From contig QMOE01000069.1 in the NCBI GenBank assembly GCA_003648125.1, positions 1-8,476 of the forward strand: DNA of 8,476 bases, read 5' to 3'. The DNA is from Chloroflexota bacterium (GTDB lineage: Bacteria > Chloroflexota > Anaerolineae > B4-G1). The notes beneath the pieces were generated by a model that worked only from the letters and a program-made list of their open reading frames with translations, did no database searches and was not told the origin of the DNA. Shown one piece after another: positions 1-5,775 of this stretch; position 1 is the stretch's first letter, and each line of letters begins with the position of its first letter. Made by a program: the position numbers and the translations under genes.

Positions 1-387
1 CTGGCACAGATCGTGGACGCCGGCAGCCACGACGCCGTCGCCGCCGCCGTCTACGATGGCACCTGCGACGTTGGCGCCACCTACGTGGACGCCCGCACCC
101 GCATCGAGGAGGACTATCCCGACGTGATGGAGCAGACCGTCGTCATCGCCGTCGAGCCGGACATCCCCAACGATGGTGTCCAGTTCCAGACTTCCGTGCC
201 GCAAGAGTTGCGCGACCAGATCGTGGCCGGCCTGCTGGCCATCGCCGCGACCGATGAAGGTGTAGAAGCTCTGGATACCGCCTATCAGTGGGAAGAACTG
301 ATTGAGGCGGACGACTCTTTCTACGATGCGTTCCGTCAGATTCTCCAGGCGGCTGGCGTCAGCGCCGAGGACTTGGTGGGAGACTAG
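1..387 (+). CDS. phnD: Phosphonate-type ABC transporter substrate-binding protein, 3' end only (PhnD)
   Basis: This is the C-terminal 128 residues of an extracytoplasmic binding protein that captures phosphonates, phosphite or a related oxyanion and delivers it to PhnE. The frame is open from the first base, so the start, signal peptide and N-terminal lobe lie outside the window; the in-frame GTG at 13 is not the real start. What is seen matches the end of the PhnD family: AGSHDAVAAAV followed by GATYVDAR, then the PDIPNDGV hinge-like stretch, a helix ending in IAATDEGVEAL, and a closing EADDSFYDAFRQ helix. It ends in two adjacent stops (TAG TAG, 385-390). The next genes are phnC and phnE, which supports the call. 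The 236-base gap to phnC is long for this operon type and holds two folded elements. Substrate specificity cannot be read from this half of the protein. Confidence 0.9.
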   Translation: MAQIVDAGSHDAVAAAVYDGTCDVGATYVDARTRIEEDYPDVMEQTVVIAVEPDIPNDGVQFQTSVPQELRDQIVAGLLAIAATDEGVEALDTAYQWEELIEADDSFYDAFRQILQAAGVSAEDLVGD

Positions 388-435
388 TAGGGGCGTATCC
401 TTGCGGTCGCCCACCTGGGCAGGCGCAAGACCTAC
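387..435. repeat. Nested inverted repeat just after phnD (REP-like intergenic element)
   Basis: Three nested pairs are visible: GTAGG (387-391) with CCTAC (431-435), CTTGCG (400-405) with CGCAAG (424-429), and GCCC (409-412) with GGGC (417-420) around an ACCT loop. The element begins inside the last base of the phnD stop codon. From memory, similar GTAGGGGCG...CCTAC units recur between genes in many Chloroflexota genomes, which would make this a dispersed palindromic repeat; that recollection is not proven here. There is no T-run after it, so it is not a standard terminator. It could stabilise the 3' end of phnD mRNA. Confidence 0.5.
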
Positions 436-449
436 ATCTACATATCTTG

Positions 450-480
450 TGCGAGGGGGGACACAGTGTCCCCCCTCGTG
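450..480. promoter_or_regulatory. Perfect 13-bp inverted repeat in the phnD-phnC spacer
   Basis: CGAGGGGGGACAC (452-464) and GTGTCCCCCCTCG (466-478) are exact reverse complements around a single A at 465. In RNA two G-U pairs would extend the stem to 450-480. The stem is very GC-rich but is followed by GACAAATAAG rather than a U-run, so it is not a canonical intrinsic terminator. Its place between the binding-protein gene and the ATPase gene suits an mRNA-stability or partial-attenuation element that keeps phnD above phnC/phnE, or a dyad operator. Which of these applies is inference. Confidence 0.6.
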
Positions 481-613
481 ACAAATAAGAGATTCAGCAC
501 TGGGCACTTGTTCAGATTCAGTAGATACAGATTTGAGGAGAAAGCACCCCCAGGCGCGGTTACGTTCGGCACGAGGCGTGTCTCACTCCTCAAAAAGTGT
601 TCGATAGTGAAAT

Positions 614-619
614 GGGAGG
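614..619 (+). promoter_or_regulatory. Ribosome binding site that sets the phnC start
   Basis: GGGAGG lies 4 bases before the ATG at 624. It favours that start over the upstream in-frame GTG at 597 and ATG at 612, which have no such motif. The resulting N-terminus, MLEIKNLTKIY, is the usual one for PhnC ATPases. Confidence 0.6.
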
Positions 620-623
620 CAGA

Positions 624-1415
624 ATGCTCGAGATCAAAAATCTGACCAAAATCTACGATGATGGGACCGTCGCCCTGCGCGACATCAGTTTCGAGGTGGC
701 GGACGGCGAGTTCCTGATTATCATCGGCCTGAGCGGCTCCGGCAAATCTACCCTGCTACGTTGCATCAACCGGCTGATTGACCCAACCGAGGGGCAGATC
801 ATTTGGGATGGGGTGGACGTCGCTGCAGCTGAGCCGAATCAACTGCGCGAGATTCGCCGCCAGATCGGTATGATTTTTCAGCATTTTAATCTGGTCAAAC
901 GTTCTACCGTCTTTACCAACGTCCTCTCCGGCCGGTTGGGGTACGTAAATCCCTGGAGCAGTCTCCTGCACCGCTTTACGGCCGAGGATTTGGAAATGGC
1001 GCGGCAGGCGCTAGAGCAAGTGGGCATCACCGAACAGGCGTATAAGCGGGCGGATGAGTTGAGCGGCGGGCAGCAGCAGCGGGTGGGGATCGCCCGCGCG
1101 CTGATGCAAGAGCCTCACATGATCCTGGCCGACGAGCCGGTAGCCAGCCTCGACCCCGTGCTGGCCCACTCCATCCTGGGCTACCTGGAACAACTCAACC
1201 AGGAAAGGGGCATCACGGTGCTGTGCAGCCTGCACTATCTGGACCTGGTGCAGCGATATGCCACGCGGGTGATCGGTTTGCGAGATGGACAGATCGTCTA
1301 CCGGGGCAGCCAGGAGGATATCCGCGCGATGACAGACGTGGAATTCAAAGAGATCTACGGCCAGGAAGCGGTGCGCGTGAACGTGGGGCCGCACGTAGAA
1401 GGAGGTGAGGCATAA
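624..1415 (+). CDS. phnC: Phosphonate ABC transporter ATP-binding protein (PhnC)
   Basis: This is the cytoplasmic ATPase that powers uptake through PhnE; it works as a dimer. All ABC motifs are present in the 263 residues: Walker A GLSGSGKST (35-43), Q-loop glutamine in IFQHFNL (Q86), signature LSGGQQQR (146-153), Walker B MILADEP with catalytic E171, D-loop ASLDP (174-178) and switch histidine in CSLHYLDL (H204). The PVASLDP run and the NVLSGRLG segment after the Q-loop are typical of PhnC rather than of general amino-acid or sugar ATPases. Length is normal for the family. The start at 624 is chosen for its ribosome binding site and its family-like N-terminus; an upstream GTG at 597 would add nine residues. 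The stop TAA shares its last A with the phnE start (TAATG), so translation of the two is probably coupled. Confidence 0.95.
   Translation: MLEIKNLTKIYDDGTVALRDISFEVADGEFLIIIGLSGSGKSTLLRCINRLIDPTEGQIIWDGVDVAAAEPNQLREIRRQIGMIFQHFNLVKRSTVFTNVLSGRLGYVNPWSSLLHRFTAEDLEMARQALEQVGITEQAYKRADELSGGQQQRVGIARALMQEPHMILADEPVASLDPVLAHSILGYLEQLNQERGITVLCSLHYLDLVQRYATRVIGLRDGQIVYRGSQEDIRAMTDVEFKEIYGQEAVRVNVGPHVEGGEA
1399..1408 (+). promoter_or_regulatory. Near-perfect ribosome binding site for phnE
   Basis: AAGGAGGTGA inside the end of phnC complements the 16S rRNA tail almost completely and lies 6 bases before the phnE ATG at 1415. It fixes that start and implies strong translation of the permease, coupled to the end of phnC. 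Confidence 0.8.
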
Positions 1416-2944
1416 TGGCAACTCGGACAACTCAACGAGGATCTCGGTCTAGCCTGGTGTCTCCGCCCGTAGCGGGCGTCGCCTCGCTCATTCTCCCCGG
1501 CCTGGGCCAGATACTGGCCCTTCAGGTTCAGCGCGGGTTGCTCCTGCTAGGCTCTCTGGTGACCATCGCCGGCATTCTTGTCTGGCGGATCAGCCTGTTG
1601 GCCCCACGCCGGATCGGAGTGATGAGCAAGATCGGCCGGGCACTCGCTCGGCAGCCTGTCTTTGTCGTCCTCGCGCTGGTGGGGAGTGTGGCTCTATGGC
1701 TGTGGGGGGCGTGGGATGCCTACCAGCAAGCCCGTCCCCAACGGCAAAGAAGGGGTGGGGGGATTGGCATATTTGTCCTCGTCATCGCACTTTTCTTTGT
1801 CCTCGGTTGGGAGATCGGCGAGATTGCCCCTTACAAGTTCGTGACCGAGCTTTCTGATGCCAGGAGACCTCTCTCTCGCGTCCTGTGGCCCTGGGCAGCC
1901 GCCGTCACGCGGGATACAGAGACAGTCAGTGCTGGAGCCGACGTCCTGTCCCCCTGCGACGACCAGCCCCCGCCCCCGGTGCCGGAAGAAATCCCCGGTG
2001 AGCCATACCTGGTGGTCGACCCGACCTGCGGAGACCTCACGACACAGGACGAAAACCTCCAAGAAATACCCGGCACTCTATTGACGGTCGTCGGCCGTGG
2101 CTTTGCGCCCAACACCGAGACCCAACTCTGGTGGGTAGACCCCATCGGCAATGAATTCCGCATGCGCCAGGGGGGAAAATATATCGCCTTTCAGACCGAC
2201 GATCAGGGGAGCTTGGAGCTAGAAATCAACATGCCTTACCGCCTCATCCCCCCCAGTTCCACGGGACGGCAGGTACACCGGATAGAGGCGCGCCAGATCT
2301 CGGAGGTGGGTGGCCTGAAACCCAGCGAAAACCTGATACACAACATCGAAAAGATGATCGAGACCATCGTCCTCGGCATGATGGCTACCTTTTTTGGCAT
2401 CATCATCGCCATTCCCGTCAGCTTCCTGGCCGCCCGCAACCTGATGTCCGTCTCGCCGCTCACGCTGACGGTCTACTTTATCACCCGCACGATGATGAAC
2501 ATCATCCGCTCCATCGAGCCGATGATTTGGGCTATCCTGGCCGTGACGGTGGTAGGGCTGGGGCCTTTCGCCGGCATCATCGCCCTGTTCGTTCACTCCG
2601 TCGCCGCGCTGGGCAAGCTCTACTCCGAGGCCATCGAATCCATTGACCCCGGTCAAATCGAGGCCGTCCAGGCCACCGGCGCGACGCGTTTGCAGACAAT
2701 CATGTACGCCGTGGTGCCGCAGATGATCCCGCCGTTCGTCTCCTTCTCCATCTACCGCTGGGACATCAATGTCCGTATGTCCACCATCATCGGTATGGTG
2801 GGCGGCGGCGGCATCGGCTTTTTGCTGGTGCAATACATCCGCTTGCTGGACTACCGTTCGGCTGGGATTTGCGTCTGGTTCATTGCCATCACCGTCTCTA
2901 TCCTGGACTATACGAGTTCGGAAATTCGGCGGCGGTTTGTGTAG
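1415..2944 (+). CDS. phnE: Phosphonate ABC transporter permease (PhnE) with extra N-terminal membrane module and Ig/IPT-like insert
   Basis: The last 200 residues are a clear PhnE permease: membrane helices from about 315, the EAA-type coupling loop IEAVQATGATRLQTI (415-429) that contacts PhnC, and MVGGGGIGFLL (461-471) before the final helix. The family is usually near 260-290 residues; this protein has 509. Residues 1-112 form an extra module with a PGLGQ motif (28-32), hydrophobic stretches at about 21-37, 41-57 and 82-100, and a basic run RPQRQRR (107-113); it resembles small TM2/DUF5683-like membrane proteins. The helix at about 115-133, ending in GWEIGEIAP, matches the normal first PhnE helix. 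The following periplasmic loop, normally a few dozen residues, holds an insert (about 165-305) with a Pro-rich stretch, cysteines 181 and 205, and a beta-rich segment (GTLLTVVGRGFAPNT, then DDQGSLELEINMP) like an Ig/IPT domain. The reading frame is intact. The permease call is firm; the domain calls are by eye. Confidence 0.9.
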   Translation: MATRTTQRGSRSSLVSPPVAGVASLILPGLGQILALQVQRGLLLLGSLVTIAGILVWRISLLAPRRIGVMSKIGRALARQPVFVVLALVGSVALWLWGAWDAYQQARPQRQRRGGGIGIFVLVIALFFVLGWEIGEIAPYKFVTELSDARRPLSRVLWPWAAAVTRDTETVSAGADVLSPCDDQPPPPVPEEIPGEPYLVVDPTCGDLTTQDENLQEIPGTLLTVVGRGFAPNTETQLWWVDPIGNEFRMRQGGKYIAFQTDDQGSLELEINMPYRLIPPSSTGRQVHRIEARQISEVGGLKPSENLIHNIEKMIETIVLGMMATFFGIIIAIPVSFLAARNLMSVSPLTLTVYFITRTMMNIIRSIEPMIWAILAVTVVGLGPFAGIIALFVHSVAALGKLYSEAIESIDPGQIEAVQATGATRLQTIMYAVVPQMIPPFVSFSIYRWDINVRMSTIIGMVGGGGIGFLLVQYIRLLDYRSAGICVWFIAITVSILDYTSSEIRRRFV

Positions 2945-2965
2945 ACGCGGATTCCATTCCGCGCA

Positions 2966-3931
2966 ATGATCACGCGCTATGGAAAGCGCGACTACGTTGA
3001 CGTGATGACTGAAACGGCAACTCCTGACCTGGCGGTGGTGATTGTCAGTTGGAACGTGCGGGATTTGCTGGCAGTATGCCTGCGTTCCCTGTTTGCTGAC
3101 GTTGGGCAGACACGAGACCTGCCCCTACTCCAGGTTTGGGTGGTGGATAACAGTTCCGCCGACGGCACGCCTGACATGTTGGCGGAACTGTTTCCCACCG
3201 TTCACCTCATCGCCAGCCAAGAGAACCTCGGCTTTGTGCGTGCTAACAACCTGGCCCTCAGAACCATCTCCCAATCCCCAAAATACATCTGGCTGCTGAA
3301 CCCAGATACAGAGGTGCTGCCGGGAGCAACGTCCGCGCTCATTGCCGCGCTGGAGGCTCATCCACAGGCCGGCGCAGCCGGGGCCAAACTTCTCTACCCC
3401 GATGGCTCCTTCCAGCACTCGGCTTTTCACTTTCCGGGCATGGGCCAACTGATCTTTGACCTGTTCCCCCTCCCCGCTCGTCTGTATGATACTTTCCTCA
3501 ATGGCCGTTACCCGCGCCATCTCTACGAGGGAACAGAGCCTTTCCCGGTGGATCATCCCCTGGGGGCGGCAATGATGGTGCGAGCGGAGACCATCACAGA
3601 CGTGGGGCTGCTGGACGAGGACTTTTGGATGTACTGCGAGGAGATTGACTGGTGCTGGCGCATGCGCCGGGCGGGTTGGCGGTCACTCTGTGCGCCTGCC
3701 GCGCGCGTGATCCATCACGCGGGCCAATCCAGCGGGCAGGTGCGCATCCCCTCATTCGTCAACCTGTGGAGCAGCCGGGCCAAACTCTACTCCCGCTACC
3801 ACGGGCCGGTCGTGCGCCGGCTGGCGCGCTTGCTCGTCCGCGTTGGGATGCGGCGACAGATGCGGGACGCTGCGCCGGAGATGGTCGCCGCCTGCCGGCG
3901 GGTGATTCAGGCGTGGGAGAAAGTCCAATGA
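2966..3931 (+). CDS. Family 2 glycosyltransferase, rhamnosyltransferase-like (WbbL type)
   Basis: This is a GT-A fold enzyme that transfers a sugar from a nucleotide sugar, most likely to a surface polysaccharide or lipid-linked glycan. Motifs in order: VVIVSWN (24-30) at the first strand, VVDNSSADGT (59-68) for nucleotide binding, ENLGFVRANN (86-95), LLNPDTEV (110-117) carrying the metal-binding acidic triad, GAKLLYPDGSFQ (139-150), and DEDFWMYCEEIDWCWRM (217-233) holding the catalytic acidic residues. This series is typical of the rhamnosyltransferase-like subgroup, but donor and acceptor cannot be read from it. Only 21 bases separate it from phnE and no terminator lies between, so read-through is likely. 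The start is uncertain: neither the ATG at 2966 nor the one at 3005 has a clear ribosome binding site. The longer form gives 321 residues, the shorter 308 with a family-like N-terminus. The stop overlaps the next start. Confidence 0.87.
   Translation: MITRYGKRDYVDVMTETATPDLAVVIVSWNVRDLLAVCLRSLFADVGQTRDLPLLQVWVVDNSSADGTPDMLAELFPTVHLIASQENLGFVRANNLALRTISQSPKYIWLLNPDTEVLPGATSALIAALEAHPQAGAAGAKLLYPDGSFQHSAFHFPGMGQLIFDLFPLPARLYDTFLNGRYPRHLYEGTEPFPVDHPLGAAMMVRAETITDVGLLDEDFWMYCEEIDWCWRMRRAGWRSLCAPAARVIHHAGQSSGQVRIPSFVNLWSSRAKLYSRYHGPVVRRLARLLVRVGMRRQMRDAAPEMVAACRRVIQAWEKVQ
2973..2990 (+). promoter_or_regulatory. Small hairpin near the start of the first glycosyltransferase
   Basis: CGCGCT (2973-2978) and AGCGCG (2985-2990) form a 6-bp GC stem around the loop ATGGAA. 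It lies between the two candidate starts of the gene (2966 and 3005). If 3005 is the true start, it sits in the phnE-glycosyltransferase spacer and could affect initiation. No U-run follows, so it is not a terminator. It may be chance. Confidence 0.25.
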
Positions 3932-4677
3932 ACGTGACCGTCATCGTCCCCGCGCGCGACGAAGAACGCAACATCGCGGATTGCCTGGAGAGCCTGACTT
4001 GGGCGGATCAACGGGTTGTCTTTCTGGACTCGCGCACCAGCGACCGGACGGCGGAACTGGCCCACGAGGCCGGGGTGGAGGTGATACTACATCCTTTTGA
4101 GAACTATGCCCAGTTCCACAACGCGGCGATGGATCGGGTAGAGGCGGACTGGATTTTTTTCGTGGACGGGGACGAGCGGGCCACGCCGGAACTGGCGGAG
4201 GAAGTGCGGTCGGTGACGGACGGCAGTCACGAGGAGGTGGCCTGGGCCGTACCACGCCACAATTACATCTTTGGCCGCTTGACTTTGGGAGCGGGTTGGT
4301 ATCCCGATTACCAATCGCGGCTGCTGCTGCGCGGGCGCGCGCGCTGGGAGCGACCCGTGCACGAAGTGGTCGTGACGGACGGGCCGACGGGACATCTCGA
4401 GAACCCCCTGATTCATTACAACTATGACGACCTGCCCGACTTTATCGCCCGGCAGGAAAAGTACACCTCTATTGATGCCGGAATCCTTTTTCAGCAAAGG
4501 ATTCGGCCACATTTCTACACCCTCTACTCCCAAGCGGCGCGTCAATTCTGGTGGCGGTTCGTCACACTGCGCGGCGCGCGAGACGGGCTGCACGGGCTGT
4601 GGTTGAGTTTGCTGATGGCCTACTATGAGGCAGTCAAGTACCGCAAGCTGGCGCGGCTGTGGGCAGATAATCGTTGA
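3928..4677 (+). CDS. Family 2 glycosyltransferase, WaaE/KdtX-like
   Basis: This 249-residue GT-A enzyme belongs to the family 2 branch that contains the lipooligosaccharide beta-1,4-glucosyltransferases WaaE/KdtX. Visible are VTVIVPARDEERNI (3-16), the nucleotide-binding stretch FLDSRTSDRT (32-41, where the usual form is VDSGSTDGT, so two glycines are replaced), FFVDGDERATPEL (77-89) with the DxD-type metal site, and GAGWYPDYQSRLL...ERPVHE (121-146), characteristic of this branch. A hydrophobic helix near 221-233 may attach it to the membrane. The start is the ATG at 3928, with GGGAGAAAG (3915-3923) just before it; the open frame further upstream is a shadow of the previous gene. It overlaps that gene by ATGA, so the pair is translationally coupled and probably acts on the same glycan. 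Chloroflexota mostly lack classical LPS, so the acceptor is likely another envelope glycan; that is inference. Confidence 0.87.
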   Translation: MNVTVIVPARDEERNIADCLESLTWADQRVVFLDSRTSDRTAELAHEAGVEVILHPFENYAQFHNAAMDRVEADWIFFVDGDERATPELAEEVRSVTDGSHEEVAWAVPRHNYIFGRLTLGAGWYPDYQSRLLLRGRARWERPVHEVVVTDGPTGHLENPLIHYNYDDLPDFIARQEKYTSIDAGILFQQRIRPHFYTLYSQAARQFWWRFVTLRGARDGLHGLWLSLLMAYYEAVKYRKLARLWADNR

Positions 4678-4702
4678 CGGCTCAGGTCAGGTGTGCTATA
4701 CT
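4674..4702 (+). promoter_or_regulatory. Near-consensus housekeeping promoter for the hypothetical/HNH pair
   Basis: A -35 box TTGACG (4674-4679) and a -10 box TATACT (4697-4702) are separated by exactly 17 bases and each differs from the sigma-70/sigma-A consensus at one position. The -35 box overlaps the TGA stop of the upstream glycosyltransferase (4675-4677). The expected transcript start is near 4707-4709, only 10-12 bases before the ATG at 4719, so the message would be almost leaderless. It marks the start of a separate transcription unit. Confidence 0.7.
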
Positions 4703-4718
4703 GGCGACAAGACAATCA

Positions 4719-5267
4719 ATGGACGTCCTACACCCTACACCGGAGGATATGACGGCTGCCCTGCTGAAAGCGGCGAAAACAGACAAAGACATTCGTAGCT
4801 GTGAGGTGGAAGTGATGAGCACTTGTGTCTACGAACCATACTGGCCCAATCCAATCAAAGAACTAGAAGCCTGTCTAAACTTTTATCGCAAGCTGGTGAC
4901 GCAGTTGCACATTTGGGACTTGATGGAATTTGTGGCCTACCTGGGCTACCGCGATGGAGTGGATTGGGCGCTGAAGCAACTAGGACGAGGGAGCGTAGAC
5001 CTGGCCGTGCTGGCCGAGATCGAAGAGCTGGACGCCAATCTGCGGGCCAACGCCGACTATCTGGTAAACGATCTGGAAATCTATCGCTACATCCGGCGGG
5101 ACGAACCGGAGGAATACTGGTGGTGGTACCTGGACGGCGGCGAGCCGGATGGCCCCTCGGAGGCCAGAGGGGTAATCAGGGAGACATGGCAGTCAGCCCA
5201 GGCTACGATGGTGGCAGCAGTGGCGGAGGAGCAAGCCCCTTACGAGGCGACACTCGAAGACAAGTAG
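4719..5267 (+). CDS. Hypothetical protein, acidic and Trp/Tyr-rich, paired with an HNH nuclease
   Basis: I do not recognise this 182-residue protein. It is acidic, has no signal peptide or membrane helix, and looks mostly helical. Notable features are the aromatic patch YEPYWPNPIKELEACLNFYRK (about residues 38-58), a middle stretch rich in Leu, Asp and Glu suited to helical packing, and EEYWWWYLDGGEPDGP, with three consecutive tryptophans, near two thirds of the length. No metal-binding or nucleotide-binding motif is seen. It is probably cytoplasmic. The start is taken at the ATG at 4719, just below the strong promoter; there is no ribosome binding site there. The ATG at 4749 follows GGAGG but with a spacing of only 2 bases, and remains an alternative. 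The HNH gene begins 4 bases after its stop, so the two are almost certainly one operon, which hints at a joint role in DNA handling without proving one. Confidence 0.75.
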   Translation: MDVLHPTPEDMTAALLKAAKTDKDIRSCEVEVMSTCVYEPYWPNPIKELEACLNFYRKLVTQLHIWDLMEFVAYLGYRDGVDWALKQLGRGSVDLAVLAEIEELDANLRANADYLVNDLEIYRYIRRDEPEEYWWWYLDGGEPDGPSEARGVIRETWQSAQATMVAAVAEEQAPYEATLEDK

Positions 5268-5271
5268 ACCG

Positions 5272-5775
5272 ATGAACGAACCCGTCCTGGTACTCAACGG
5301 CAACTATGAACCCATAAACGTCTGCAACACCAAGCGGGCTATGGGGTTGATTCTGGCAGACAAGGCCACGGTGTTGGAGAATGGTCGGGGAGTGATTCGC
5401 ACCGTCTCCCGTACCTACGAGCGCCCTTCAGTCATCCGCCTGATCTATGTTGTGCGCCGGCCGCGTCCCCATGTGCGGTTGTGCAAGCGAGAGATTTTGC
5501 GCCGGGATGGGTATCGCTGCCAGTACTGCGGGCGGGAGATGAACCAACTGACGCTGGACCACGTCGTGCCCCGTCACCGGGGGGGAGAACATTCCTGGGA
5601 GAACCTGGTCGCGGCTTGCCCGCAGTGCAACCGGCGCAAAGGGGGGCGCTCGCTGGCAGAGGCGAGAATGAAACTGCTGCGCCAACCCTGCGAGCCACAT
5701 CCCACGGCCCAATACCTCTTTGGGCGCTACACGTCGGGTAACGGCACGTGGCTCAAGTATCTGGAAGGTTGGTAG
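5272..5775 (+). CDS. HNH endonuclease family protein
   Basis: This is a 167-residue protein with a zinc-supported HNH (beta-beta-alpha metal) nuclease fold in its C-terminal half, expected to nick or cut DNA. Two zinc-binding pairs are visible, CQYC (C83, C86) and CPQC (C116, C119), with the catalytic block LDHVVPRHRGG (95-105, D96-H97 and H102) and the following ENLVAACPQCN (110-120) with the conserved asparagine. The N-terminal half, VLVLNGNYEPINVCNTKRA (6-24) through IRLIYVVRRP (55-64), is the standard leader of a widespread stand-alone HNH group found in Chloroflexota, Cyanobacteria and Actinobacteria. These proteins are generally not inside introns, inteins or phages; their cellular role is unknown to me. 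It lies 4 bases after the hypothetical gene and overlaps the convergent AcnX gene by 23 bases, with no terminator between them. Confidence 0.9.
   Translation: MNEPVLVLNGNYEPINVCNTKRAMGLILADKATVLENGRGVIRTVSRTYERPSVIRLIYVVRRPRPHVRLCKREILRRDGYRCQYCGREMNQLTLDHVVPRHRGGEHSWENLVAACPQCNRRKGGRSLAEARMKLLRQPCEPHPTAQYLFGRYTSGNGTWLKYLEGW

Noticed and set aside
450..480. Perfect dyad after phnD as a standard rho-independent terminator
   Set aside because: The stem is followed by GACAAATAAG on the plus strand and has no U-run on the minus strand either; it is reported as a regulatory or stability element instead.
2219..2833. 204-codon minus-strand open frame opposite phnE
   Set aside because: It is the antisense shadow of a well-recognised permease. 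Its product is a low-complexity Asp/His/Gly/Arg-rich sequence with no domain, and it has no ribosome binding site.
3652..3927. N-terminal extension of the second glycosyltransferase in the same frame
   Set aside because: This stretch is the real coding region of the first glycosyltransferase in another frame. The family-like N-terminus and ribosome binding site place the start at 3928.
5272..5775. HNH gene as a homing endonuclease or phage/mobile-element marker
   Set aside because: The full-length N-terminal half matches a common stand-alone chromosomal HNH group, and there is no intron, intein, integrase or phage gene beside it.
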